From the NCBI RefSeq assembly GCF_022701175.1, contig NZ_CP078088.1, forward strand, positions 620,001 through 684,000: a stretch of DNA of 64,000 bases, read 5' to 3'. The notes under the pieces were generated by a model that worked only from the letters and a program-made list of their open reading frames with translations, made no database searches and was not told where the DNA came from. This stretch comes from Allobaculum sp. Allo2. Lineage in GTDB: Bacteria; Bacillota_I; Bacilli_A; Erysipelotrichales; Erysipelotrichaceae. Positions 34,610 through 44,023 of the stretch are shown piece by piece (the first letter of the stretch is position 1; each line of letters starts with the position of its first letter). The translations under genes and the position numbers were made by a program.

Positions 34610-34816
34610 ATTTTCTTATACTTTCAGTGTACTTTGGGTCTGCGTTGGGGGACGCGGTGCAGGGTACGGTGTTTATAAGGGCGAGACGTGACCATAATTG
34701 CTTTTGTTCGATCGATGTGTTCTATAATTTTCAACTCTAATACCTTCTGATGTTCCAAACCATACATACCGTCCTTGTAAAACAGGCTGTTCTCTGCCTG
34801 CATAAAAAAGTGAACG

Positions 34817-34840
34817 TGGAGCCTTCGGGCTCCATTTTTT
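34817..34840 (+). terminator. Orphan rho-independent terminator
   Basis: TGGAGCC, loop TTCG, GGCTCCA, then TTTTTT: a textbook terminator on the plus strand with no protein gene before it. Confidence 0.8.
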
Positions 34841-35115
34841 ATACATCGATAAAAGCGAGCCATTCCAGGTATCTTCAGAAACTCTGAGTTTCGAAAACGA
34901 TGACGCAGGAAAGAAGCCTTTGGACAGGAATTCCGTTTTCCGGACAGACGGCTCTAAGAGCCCGTCACCACAAGACGCCGAAAAATGGAAAGACATCATC
35001 CAGTCCGCCGCATAAAAGAAAACCAGAGATCGCTCGTTTAAAACGGAACGGTTTTCCTCTGGTCTGAAATCTGAAAACTATTCATTCGTTTCTGCCGCAG
35101 CGGCTGAACAGGCAG

Positions 35116-35929
35116 CTACTCGCTGACTTTCCCGTCGACGACATCCCACAGATCGGATATATCTCCATTCTCATGGAAAAACAGAGGCTGAACGCTGGGC
35201 GCATCGATAGCTGGATAAACGACCGTGCCGTCTTCGGCAATACCGTAGCTTTTGCAACCTGAGATTCTGCCTTTAAAAGGCTTCATCGTTTTTGAACGTG
35301 GTTTCATTAACGCCAAGGGTTACATAGAGGGTGGACGGAGTGTATTCGTACAGCATGGTCATAAGCAGTCCATCGTTTGCTTTTGCGCCATACGCGGTTG
35401 TTCCGTTATCGGAGCTTAAATTGGCCAGGTACGTCTCATACCGGTTGAAAGTATCCTGCGTCAGCTCATCCATGGAAGGATATCCTCCGTAAGCGGAAAC
35501 CAGCGATCCCATAATCTTTCCGCCCAGCTCCGTGGTTTCAGAACTGTCATCGATTCCGTTTCTTGAGCGGATATGGATGTCGAGGAACGGTAAGCATCAT
35601 CCGAAAATTCGACAACGAGATTTTTGTTTAAAACATAGCAGGTTTCATCTCCCAGAGCGGACTTCATGACTCTGACTTTTCCATCGGCGCTGGTGATGTA
35701 TTCGGAAAACTCCGTGTTCAAAATGTCTTCGATATCCCGATTTGCGTATTCAAATCGATACAAACCGTCCTTGTTGAAATGCCCGTATACGGTTTTTCTT
35801 TCTTCCCTTGAGCGGTCGCCGGCGCATTGGATGATTCACTCCCGCTCGGTTTAGCGCATCCTGTCAGGGTGAGAGAACTCATCCCGATGGAAACGGCAGT
35901 GAACAGGAAGAGCAGCTTGGATTTTTCAT
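35116..35929 (-). CDS. Lipoprotein of unknown function
   Basis: About 270 residues. A lipoprotein signal is clear (KLLFLFTAVSIGM then LTLTGC with the lipid-anchored Cys), followed by a Ser/Ala-rich linker and a mature part I do not recognise (GHFNKDGLYRFEYANRDI, FSEYITSADGKVRVMK, YGGYPSMDELTQDTFNRYE, LYVTLGVNETTF, SYGIAEDGTVVYPA). It may be a DUF-type lipoprotein holding a stability-type fold. The frame is broken about four or five times; at least the first two (A-run after ATG 35929 and near 35790) are repaired by one A each. It should sit on the outer face of the membrane. Confidence 0.55.
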
Positions 35930-36539
35930 TTTCTTTTTGCAGCGGCAAGTATGGAAATCCAGATGTACGATTCACGCTTTGCGCGGATACTCCTCAGTAT
36001 GGATCTGCATGATCGCATCCCATCATAGGGAGTATCCCTTCGATTTCCAGGGATTCTCGCTCTGCTTTTCTCCTTTTTATTCAATTGTTTTTATTTCGTG
36101 GATTGGGGATCGCTGTAACCAGACATCTGGAGTTCCAGTCTCTTTTTCATCTTCTGAAGGTTCAGAGGATGCGGAGTGTTTCTGAATACGGATTTTTCCG
36201 TTCTGTTAAGAAGCCTTTTCCCTTCACCGGCATTTTTACAGCAGCATCCTGCGCGCTCTCGAGTTTATTTTGTTCACAGCTGCGGTTATATTTATCGATC
36301 CCGGTTTTTATCAGTGTATACCAGGTGTCCGACCTGCCAAAGAAACGTACTGTTTTTAAAACCAGACATCTGATCTGGATCAAAATGGTCACAAAATCCG
36401 ATCCAGACCAGGATCTTCCCAAAACGGGAAACGCAAAACCCCGAAGCGCTCTGTATGGACGCTTCGGGGGTATGAAGTTTTGAATGGGATCTATCCGTTT
36501 CAAGCCTGAGCTGGAAACGGGAAAGAAAATTGGATCGTC
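35930..36539. other. Intergenic stretch upstream of the lipoprotein gene
   Basis: No gene supported on either strand; frames are short and of poor composition. It holds the kdpE-like terminator at 36439. Confidence 0.5.
36439..36470 (-). terminator. Terminator of the KdpE-like gene
   Basis: CCCCGAAGCG pairs with CGCTTCGGGG; on the minus strand TTTTGCGTTT follows. Confidence 0.75.
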
Positions 36540-37243
36540 TTATTCCACTTTCATCATGCGGTAGCCGACGCCGATGTGGGTCTGGATGAAATGCGGACCC
36601 CGGATCCGGATTTGGAATCGAGCTTCTTGCGCAGGGTGGCCATGAAGACGCGCAGGGAGGCGATTTCGTTATCGGAATTCGAACCCCAGATCTGCTGCGT
36701 GATGTAGTTGTGGGTCAGAACGCGGCCGACGTTTTTGGAAAGCAGCGTCAGGAGCTTGAATTCGATCGGGGTCAGGTGCACTTCGTTGCCGTTGATCGTG
36801 ACCTGATTGGATGCGTAGTCAATGCGAAGCGGACCGTTGGTGAATACCGAGGTCGATACGGAAGACTGCGGCTGGTTGGAAAGATGGCGTTCAACAACGC
36901 GCAGTCTAGCCAGCAGTTCCACAATGGAAAACGGTTTGGTCAGATAATCGTCTGCGCCCGCATCGAGCGCGGCGATTTTATCTTCGTCATCGGTACGTGC
37001 GGAAATGACAACGATCGGGACATTCGACCAGGTACGAACTTTGCGGATAATATCGACGCCGTCCATATCCGGAAGACCCAGATCCAGGAAAATAGCATCG
37101 GGATTGTGTGTGGAGGCTTCCAGAATAGCGGTTTTGCCGTCGGGAGCCATCAGATACTTATAGTTATGCGACTTTAAAGTGGTACCAATCAGGTTGCGAA
37201 TGGAATTGTCATCTTCGACGACCAGAACAGTTGTTGTATTCAT
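36540..37243 (-). CDS. kdpE: KdpE-like OmpR-family response regulator
   Basis: About 234 residues. Receiver domain with the acidic pocket VEDDNS, the phospho-acceptor in IFLDLGLPDMDG, SAR and KPF; OmpR-type winged helix in the second half (LTPIEFKLLTLLSKNVGRVLTH, SLRVFMATLRKKLD, IGVGYRM). The C-terminal end breaks in frame near 36604; one extra base gives IRGPHFIQTHIGVGYRMMKVE and a stop at 36540. GGAGA precedes ATG 37243. The sensor gene lies upstream in the same direction, but a terminator between them suggests separate or attenuated expression. No kdpFABC genes are in the window. Confidence 0.8.
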
Positions 37244-37555
37244 AAGAGAATTACGTCTCCTTCCAGCGAATGGGATAAAGATACAGATTTGCACGATCTG
37301 CGCGACGGGGAAAATTTCCGTCTTTGGGATATGGAAATTTCGTATGAATCCACGCAGATATGCCTACATAAGTATAACAGATTGACCGGCGCCGCTGAAT
37401 GAGGGGCAAGGCTGCCGGCGTGTTTGTTTTCGCAAAACGGCCGGAATGATCCGGGTTCAGACCCAGTCGAAGCGGGTATACGGCAGTGATGAAAAAGCCG
37501 CCGTAAGCAGCGGCTTTTCATTCAGAACAAACGGCTTGTTAGAAACAGGCTTGCT
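37244..37555. other. Gap between sensor and regulator genes
   Basis: Holds the sensor-gene terminator at 37492 and presumably the promoter of the regulator gene; nothing else recognised. Confidence 0.5.
37492..37519 (-). terminator. Terminator after the KdpD-like gene
   Basis: On the minus strand AAAAGCCGCTG pairs imperfectly with CGGCGGCTTTT, followed by TCATC. Confidence 0.7.
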
Positions 37556-39561
37556 TTATCCCAGATCCGGCACATCGCCCGAGGGCATTTCGGCCAGGGG
37601 AGCGCCAGAGTAAAGATCGAACCTTCTGGTGTATTGTCGCGGACAGTCAGCTTGCCCTGATGGGCATCGACAATCGACTTGCACAGGAACAGGCCAAGTC
37701 CCAGATAATGGTTGGAGTCCACATTTCCCTTGCTTCCGGTATAAAACAGATCGAAGATCGCCGGCTTTTCCGCATCGGGAATGCCCGGGCCCTGGTCTTC
37801 GACGTCCACGATGGCCCAGCCGTCCTGTTCATAGGCGTGCAGACGGACTTGCGTGCCGGCTGGCGTGTGGTAGATGGCGTTGAGCACCATGTTCGTGATC
37901 GCCTGTGAGATCAGACCGTGATCGGCATTGACCAGAAGCAGATCGTCATCGATATCCACCTGAAGCGGATGAGTTTCGTTGGAAATTTTCGGGAAGTCGA
38001 GGCTGGCGTCAATAATTTCGCTGATCACTTCCAGCTGCGGATGCACCGGCATCGTGCCGTTGTCCAGACGCGCTGCGGTCAGCAGGTTTTCCACCATGCT
38101 CGACAGAAGCTGCGAATCGGCTTTGATCGTACGCCAGATGTCGGAAAGGTCTTCCCGCGTCAGGAAATCCTTGCCTTCTTCCGCCGCGGTGACGTTGCCG
38201 ATAATGGACGTCAGCGGCGTACGCAGATCGTGCGAGATGCCTTTAAGAATATTGGAGCGCAGCCGGTTGGATTCGGCTTCGCGCTGGATCTGTTCGAACT
38301 CTTCGGAGCGGATGCGGTTTTCCAGCGCCTGGGCGCTTTCCTGAATGATGGAATCGAGGATCATGTATTCATAGCCTTCGATCACATCCGAACCGCCGTT
38401 GATGCCGACCAGTCCGATGACGTCCCCGTCCATTTTCCAGGGAAAATACAGATAGGCTGCATCGCTGAAATAGAGGGTGTGATTGCCGGCGGCGTCCTTG
38501 ATTTTTACCGCTTCGTTTTGCGCGTCCCGGTCCGCCTGGCCGATCGGCAGATGGACGGGATACATCGAACTCGACGGATAGGCGGCTGCTTCCTGAAAAT
38601 CGAGACCGTCATACGGGATGAAGAGAATATCGCGGTGAATGCGTCCGGCGAGATGCGTACATACCGCGGGGATCAGCTCGCTGGTCTGTTCCGTTTCCTG
38701 AAGCAGCTGGCTGTTTTCGAGCAGCACCTGGGTGCGCCAGGACGATTTGTTGGCCTGATCGGATTCCTGATGCAGGCGCATGCCCATCGCGCCGGCGATG
38801 ACCGAGGCGACAAAGGTAATCGCGAACACCAGGGTCAGATCAGTCTGGTAGTAGACGATGCTTCCGCGAGGCGACGCAAACAAAATGTTGAACAGAATAA
38901 TCACTGCGGTCGACGAGAAAATCGGCCAGAACAGCGAAGTGGACGATACGGAACAGATCAGAACGCCAAGCATGTAAATCGGCGCCAGGAGCGCTTCGTC
39001 CGCACCCGTGGAATCGACCAGGAAAGCGACGACCGTCGCCGCAAAAAGAACGAGCACGGTGATCGCGAGCTGACGGAAAAACTGGCTGGTGGAAAGCTTG
39101 ACCAGTCCCTGCGTCTGAATGTGCGTGCGCTCTGCACTTGGCACGGTCACGATATGCACGTCCGGAAGACTGTCCATCAGCGAAACCGCAATCGACTTGC
39201 GAAAGCGATTCAGTCCCGTCTGCCGGACTGGCCTGGTAATGACCAGCTGGCTGACGCGCTTGGACTTGCAAAATTCGACGATCTGATACACCGGGTCGGT
39301 TCCGGATAAAATTTCGATTTTGGCGCCGGCCTGCGCGGCGTAAATAATCGCGTCGTGCAGCTTGGTTTTGCGCGCTTCCGAAACGGATCGATAATACGGC
39401 GTGTCTACATACACGGCCGAAAACAGGGCGTCCTGTTTTTGGGCGAGCAGGGCTGCGCTGTCGATTGCCTGGCTGCAGGCATCGTCCGCTGTCAGAACAA
39501 CAACCACATGCACATGCTTTGGCAAAGGCGTCTGTCCGATCACAGACTGCGAAAGGGCCAT
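37556..39561 (-). CDS. kdpD: KdpD-like sensor histidine kinase lacking the N-terminal KdpD domain
   Basis: About 668 residues, shorter than the usual 900. It begins directly with a universal-stress-protein-like domain (HVVVVLTADDACSQAID, KRVSQLVITRPVRQTGL), then the four-helix DUF4118 membrane unit (LAITVLVLFAATVVAFLVD to FVASVIAGAMGMRL), a GAF-like region, and the kinase core: H-box GISHDLRTPLTSIIGN, N-box AITNMVLNAIYH, G-boxes DVEDQGPGIPD and LGLGLFLCKSIV. The Walker-type KdpD domain of classic K+ sensors is absent. The frame near 37598 (CCCC) needs one C to give the end LAEMPSGDVPDLG. The ribosome site GGCGGTGA precedes ATG 39561. The signal sensed is inferred from family (K+/turgor). Confidence 0.8.
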
Positions 39562-39980
39562 GAAATCACCGCCTTTCTAAACTTTCTTTTTCCTCTTCCG
39601 CCTTTTTCCCGTTCCCCTGCTTTTTATAAAGAAGCCAAAGAGAAAGGAAAACAGGCCCTGGATGCGAAAAGAGTCCGCGCTGTCTACAGGGCATTCGCGG
39701 GCTTTTCAAAAAGATGCATCGAAAAGGTATTTGTAAAAGATGATTATCCATCCTTAACGCCATAGAGGCATTTCGAATAAGATTTGGTGCAAACAAAATG
39801 AAAAAACGAACGAAGCCGTCTGTAAAAGCGGGAAGAAACCGGACCAGTATCGGTCCAAAACGGTTATGAATATTTGAATAGTGTGATGGTATGAGTCCAG
39901 TATAGGCGAATTGACATAAAGGTGCCGTTAAGCATCGGTCAGCCGCATGGCTTTTGCGTAAAGAAAAAGCGAAAGCAGTC
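39562..39980. other. Intergenic stretch before the KdpD-like gene
   Basis: No gene supported. It must contain the promoter for the leftward sensor gene; nothing stronger than chance was found. Confidence 0.5.
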
Positions 39981-40418
39981 TTATTTGGCTGCTTTCGCCG
40001 TCTGGGCTTCCTGCGGTTTCTGAAGCACCAGAATTTTCCTGGCAAAGAGTTCATCGACCAGGACGTAGCGCATAGCCTGCCGGATCTGGCCGAGAAGCCG
40101 AATCAGGCGGAAACCTTCCGCGAACGTGAAGGCGATGATCAGAAGCAGACATACACCGGAAAAACCGGCGGGAAGGCTCGTCTGCAAAGCCGAATTGAAA
40201 TAAATGCCGGCGAAACTGAGCGCGAGAATGTTCAGAATGCTGAGCGTGATCAGTCTTGGACAGATCAGCATGTTTACGGCATGGGAATACGTTTTTGTGT
40301 CTTTGGTAGTACGAAGCAGAATGATCTGCTTATAAATTGAATGCAGTTCCGGGTTTTCGGAATCGATGATCTGATGAAGCGTCAAGATCAGCTGTTCCTT
40401 CGGAATATAGCGGCGCAT
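39981..40418 (-). CDS. Hypothetical membrane protein, 145 residues
   Basis: Intact. An N-terminal soluble helix region (YIPKEQLILTLHQIID, YKQIILLRTTKDTKTYSHAV) precedes two membrane helices (LITLSILNILALSFAGIYF and FSGVCLLLIIAFTFAEGFRL), and the C-terminus is charged (ARKILVLQKPQEAQTAKAAK). I do not recognise the family. It sits next to rsmD in the same direction, 128 bp apart. Confidence 0.6.
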   Translation of the reverse strand: MRRYIPKEQLILTLHQIIDSENPELHSIYKQIILLRTTKDTKTYSHAVNMLICPRLITLSILNILALSFAGIYFNSALQTSLPAGFSGVCLLLIIAFTFAEGFRLIRLLGQIRQAMRYVLVDELFARKILVLQKPQEAQTAKAAK

Positions 40419-40546
40419 CGCATTAACCTCAACTTCCAGGCAGGACCTGTAAAGACGGATTGTTCTGTCTTTATCGCCCCCGCGACGATTAGGGTAAACC
40501 TTTCGAGAAAGGCTTTCAAGTAAAGAGGCCGCGGCTTTCCTGCGTT

Positions 40547-41130
40547 TTATTTGTCCTTTTGGTTTCTTTTTTTCTTATCGAATTTTATAAAAGTGGGCGG
40601 TGGAAATTCCCCATTTTTCGTGCGGTAACGGTGCAGCTTTACGTAGTCATCGCGCATTTCCTTCGTGTGAAGCGTACGGATCACCACTTCTCCATCTTCA
40701 TTCAGAAGTTCTGCATCGCCAAGGGCTTCCATAACGGGGTGGAAAATGGAATCGACGGTATAGGGCGGGTCCAGATAAATCCGGTCGAATTTTTCGCCTT
40801 TCCTTTTGAGCTGTTCAATCGCCAGAAAGACGTCTTTTTCCAGAAGCGTACAGTTTTTGTTTTCGAAATGGCAGGCTTTCAGATTCCGTCGAATGACATC
40901 GGCGGCCTTTTTCCTTTTTCGACCATGACGACCCGATCGGCGCCTCTCGAGAGGGCTTCGAGCCCCATGGAGCCGGAGCCGGAAAACAGATCGAGAAAGG
41001 AACTGCCGGGAATATCAAACTGCCAGATGTTGAAAAGAGCCTGACGAATTTTATCCGTAACGGGCCGGGTATCCAGACCTTCGGGCGCTTCAATGATTTT
41101 GCCGCGCGCCGAACCGGAAATTATGCGCAT
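40547..41130 (-). CDS. rsmD: 16S rRNA (guanine966-N2)-methyltransferase RsmD
   Basis: Methylates G966 of 16S rRNA during small-subunit assembly. Family marks: MRIISGSARGK at the very start, RPVTDKIRQALFNIW, the SAM-binding DLFSGSGSMGLEALSRGA, and the catalytic DRIYLDPPY motif. About 194 residues, normal length. The frame breaks near 40910 (AAAAAGG), and one A restores EKGKKAADVIRRNL. Being a housekeeping gene, its break supports sequence error rather than decay. Confidence 0.9.
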
Positions 41131-41489
41131 AAGCTATCACCTGCTTTCTCTCTCCTGCTTTTTCACGGCTTGCGATCGTATAAAAGAAAAGGCAAGCCGG
41201 CGCAGGGAACGCTTGAAATTCCTGTCGCCTTTCCTCTTTGTATCGTATCACACGTGCCCGTATAAAAGGAATAGGGCTTTTTCCGGCCGGAAAGGTCCGC
41301 TTAGTCTATCCCAATTGCGAAAACGCTTCCATCCAGGCGGCCAGTTTGGATAGAAAATTGTCCTGTTCTGATGATTCTCGTTATAAAATTCTTATATTTT
41401 TTCTACGACTAGTGGAATTGAAAATCCGCGATCACAATGGAAGTATCAAAGGATTGCCAGAAATAATGCCGCATAAAGGAGGCGATGAC
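41131..41489. other. Divergent intergenic stretch
   Basis: No gene seen. It contains the promoter at 41358 for the small rightward gene, and the start region of rsmD. Confidence 0.5.
41358..41387 (+). promoter_or_regulatory. Sigma-A type promoter of the gene at 41490
   Basis: TTGTCC, 18-base spacer, TATAAA, about 100 bases before the ATG. Confidence 0.5.
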
Positions 41490-41840
41490 ATGAATTCAAG
41501 GATCCTTCAGAAACATCTCGAAAGCAGGCTGATCATTCTTGTAAATGTCTGCGCCGCAAATCAGAAGCAGGATGACGGACTGATCTATGAAATTCTGACC
41601 GATACCCATATGGACGATCAGAGCCGTCTGAACTACATTGCGCAGATCGAATGCCGGCTGCCGCAGATCCGGCTCATGCCCTGCAAAAACGAATGGAGCC
41701 TGAACTCCCGCTACGCAGAAGAAAGCGAAGAAAGCGACACCGCCTGGCAGCAGGTGCGCGCCATCGCCATCTCGACCAAGGGCGATGAACACGGACTTGA
41801 CTGTCTGACGTGCCAGAAAATCGCGAAAGCCTTAAGCTGA
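41490..41840 (+). CDS. Hypothetical protein, 116 residues
   Basis: Intact, soluble and unrecognised. Start at ATG 41490 with a perfect GGAGG seven bases upstream, which makes it a convincing gene. Visible stretches: ILQKHLESRLIILVNVCAAN, IYEILTDTHMDDQSRLNYI, GDEHGLDCLTCQKIAKALS. Four cysteines, one pair as CLTC. It has no clear operon partner. Confidence 0.6.
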   Translation: MNSRILQKHLESRLIILVNVCAANQKQDDGLIYEILTDTHMDDQSRLNYIAQIECRLPQIRLMPCKNEWSLNSRYAEESEESDTAWQQVRAIAISTKGDEHGLDCLTCQKIAKALS

Positions 41841-42143
41841 AACGCAGCGTCCGGCTCACTCGGGCAGCATCCATGAATCACCCATGAATCACCCATGAAT
41901 CACCCATGAATAATGAAACGCTTCACAGGCAGATTTGGTCTTTTTCCAGACGGTAAGAACAGTTCACCTTTTCTGGAAAGAAGATCCGATCTGCTTTTCT
42001 TTGCGCAAAGGGAGCGGCTTTCGCATTGACGCGAAGAGCGGATACAATAGACAAGGCAGGAAAGTCCCGAATTCATACAAAGAATCGGGGAACATGCGAG
42101 TAAAACGAAACTACGCGTTAAGACGAAAGAGGGGTAAATAAAT
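41841..42143. other. Intergenic stretch with 11-bp tandem repeat
   Basis: No gene seen. It has the tandem repeat at 41872 and a possible -10 (TACAAT at 42043) for the hydrolase gene, without a good -35. Confidence 0.5.
41872..41913. repeat. 11-bp tandem repeat, about 3.7 copies
   Basis: CATGAATCACC occurs three times exactly, then CATGAATAATG. Confidence 0.8.
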
Positions 42144-43043
42144 ATGGAACAGTACAGAACCGTTCGTTCCCGGTATGATCAGCTTCCGCTCGATGTGGTC
42201 GAAGTCATTCCGGAAAACGGGGTAAAAGCCATTGTTCAGATCGTTCACGGCATGCAGGAACACAAGGAACGCTACCTGCATTTCATGGAATTTCTGGCGT
42301 CCAATCATATCGCCTGCGTAGCCGCCGATCATCGCGGCCATGGAAAATCCATTCGCGCTGAGCTCGACCTGGGCTATTTTTATGACAGTACGGCGACGGC
42401 GATTGTTGAAGATCTGGATGCGGTCAATGCCGATCTTCGCGAGCGCTATCCAGACGTTCCCTTTTTCATGATCGCCCATTCCATGGGAACCCTCTGCGCC
42501 AGAAAGTATCTCAAGACGCATGACGAAGAACTGGACGGACTGATTCTGTCTGGACCAGTCTGGAGAAATCCGAAAGCAAAAGCCGGGCGGATGCTGGTGG
42601 ATGTGCTCAGCCGTCTGTACGGGGATCGACACATTTCCAAACGTGTCGCCGGAATGGTCGAAGGCGCGTTTGATCAGGGAATTGAAGGCAATCAGACCAA
42701 CCGCTGGCTCAGTACGGATACCGATGAAGTGGAAATGTTTAATAACGACCCGCTCTGCGGCAATCCCTTTACGCTGAACGGCTATCGAAATCTTCTTGTC
42801 ATGATCGAAGAAGTGTACTCACCCAAAGGCTGGCAGATGAAAAACAAAAGCCTGCCGATTCTGTTTGCGGCCGGAGAAAACGATCCGGTGATCGGATCGC
42901 CAAAGGCGTTTGAAGAACAGAAAAAGGATCTGATGGCGCGCGGATATACGCATGTCCGCTCAAAGCTGTATCCGCAGATGCGGCATGAAATTCTCAATGA
43001 AATCAACCGCACGCAGGTTTACGAAGATTTTTATCATTTTTAA
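42144..43043 (+). CDS. Alpha/beta hydrolase, monoglyceride lipase/lysophospholipase-like
   Basis: Intact, 299 residues. Serine hydrolase of the lysophospholipase (Hydrolase_4) group: VHGMQEHKERY (oxyanion HG), DHRGHGKS, nucleophile elbow IAHSMGTL, acid in FAAGENDPV, and His in YPQMRHEIL. It likely releases fatty acids from monoglycerides or lysolipids; substrate inferred. GAGGGG lies before ATG 42144. proC follows 54 bp later with its own ribosome site, perhaps in the same transcript. Confidence 0.85.
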   Translation: MEQYRTVRSRYDQLPLDVVEVIPENGVKAIVQIVHGMQEHKERYLHFMEFLASNHIACVAADHRGHGKSIRAELDLGYFYDSTATAIVEDLDAVNADLRERYPDVPFFMIAHSMGTLCARKYLKTHDEELDGLILSGPVWRNPKAKAGRMLVDVLSRLYGDRHISKRVAGMVEGAFDQGIEGNQTNRWLSTDTDEVEMFNNDPLCGNPFTLNGYRNLLVMIEEVYSPKGWQMKNKSLPILFAAGENDPVIGSPKAFEEQKKDLMARGYTHVRSKLYPQMRHEILNEINRTQVYEDFYHF

Positions 43044-43097
43044 ATCGCATTCTGGAAGAAAAGAAAAAAGCTGCCGGGGCAGAAAAGGAGAAGAGCA

Positions 43098-43880
43098 ATG
43101 ATTGAAGTTGGAATGATTGGTTTTGGAAAAATGGCGCAGGCGATCGCAGCCGGATGGCAAAATGCCGGCCTGCTCGATCGAATTCATGTGCAGGCGTATG
43201 CGCCGCATTATGACAAGCTCTGCCGCAACTGCAAAACATACGACGTAACGCCGATGAAGACGCTCCACGAGCTTTGCGAGGCAAGCCATGTGATTATCCT
43301 TGCCTGCAAGCCCGCGCAGGTCGAAGGCGTCCTGAGCGAATGCCGCGACTGGGTCGACGGCAAGCTCGTCATCTGTCTGGCCGCTGGAATCAATCACGAA
43401 AAGCTGGACGCCTGGCTGCCGTATGCGGCGCACGTATCGGTAATGCCGAACACCGCCATGATGGTTCAGGTCGGCTGCCTGATCGTGGAAGAACCGAACA
43501 CGATGAGCGAACGAGATACAAAGGTTCTTGAAGACCTGTTCGAGCCGCTCGGCTCGATCGTTCCGGTTCCGGCAGCCCTCTTTGGCATTGCCGGAACTAT
43601 TTCCGGATGCGGCCCGGCCTTTCTCGGTCTCTTTGCGGAAGCCCTCGCGGATGCCGGTGTGAAGTACGGTCTGCCGCGCGCAACAGCAGCGTCTCTGGCT
43701 GCCCGCACCGTGTATGGAGCCGGAGCTATGCTGAGTCTGAATGAAATGGAACCGGCTGTCTTTAAAAATGAAATCTGCTCGCCGGGCGGAACGACCATTC
43801 GCGGTATCGTCACTCTGGAAAAAGACGGATTCCGCAAAGCGGTGATCGAGGCGATCGAAGCCATCGAGGAAAAGAAGTAG
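43098..43880 (+). CDS. proC: Pyrroline-5-carboxylate reductase
   Basis: Intact, 260 residues. Last step of proline synthesis: reduction of pyrroline-5-carboxylate with NAD(P)H. N-terminal nucleotide-binding VGMIGFGKMAQAIAAGW, VIILACKPAQVEGVL and RVMPNT-like VSVMPNTAMMVQVG, then the C-terminal signature region ISGCGPAFLGLFAEALADAG and ICSPGGTTIRGIVTLEK. AAGGAG precedes the ATG. A strong terminator follows. Confidence 0.95.
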   Translation: MIEVGMIGFGKMAQAIAAGWQNAGLLDRIHVQAYAPHYDKLCRNCKTYDVTPMKTLHELCEASHVIILACKPAQVEGVLSECRDWVDGKLVICLAAGINHEKLDAWLPYAAHVSVMPNTAMMVQVGCLIVEEPNTMSERDTKVLEDLFEPLGSIVPVPAALFGIAGTISGCGPAFLGLFAEALADAGVKYGLPRATAASLAARTVYGAGAMLSLNEMEPAVFKNEICSPGGTTIRGIVTLEKDGFRKAVIEAIEAIEEKK

Positions 43881-43910
43881 GAAATCGAAGCCGAAAAACA
43901 AATACAAACG

Positions 43911-43964
43911 AAAGCCAGCGCAGATCTGTCGTCGGGAAACGACGAAGCTGCGCTGGCTTTTCTA
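43911..43964 (+). terminator. Rho-independent terminator after proC
   Basis: AAAGCCAGCGCAG pairs with CTGCGCTGGCTTT, followed by TCTAGTT. Confidence 0.85.
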
Positions 43965-44023
43965 GTTCAGTGTATCGAATTGTAAGCGTCTGGTTTTCGG
44001 ATTTACGTGATCTGCTTTCCGCT

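Larger units (their letters stand above)
34482..35115. other. Intergenic stretch with inverted repeat and orphan terminator
   Basis: No convincing protein gene. It holds a 101-bp inverted repeat (34509-34609) and a rightward terminator (34817-34840) with no gene ending before it. A leftward frame at 34624-34863 has a peptide (LEHQKVLELKIIEHIDRTK) that could be the end of a small gene, but no start signal was found. Confidence 0.5.

Noticed and set aside
34624..34863. Leftward 79-residue frame (ending VPQRRPKVH)
   Set aside because: Its peptide looks faintly protein-like, but no start signal or family was recognised.
37918..39309. 463-residue rightward frame
   Set aside because: Antisense to the KdpD-like gene; composition (Arg/His/Asp-rich) is that of a shadow frame.
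42026..42048. Promoter TTGACG...TACAAT before the hydrolase gene
   Set aside because: The spacer is only 11 bases, too short for a sigma-A promoter; the -10 may be used with another -35.
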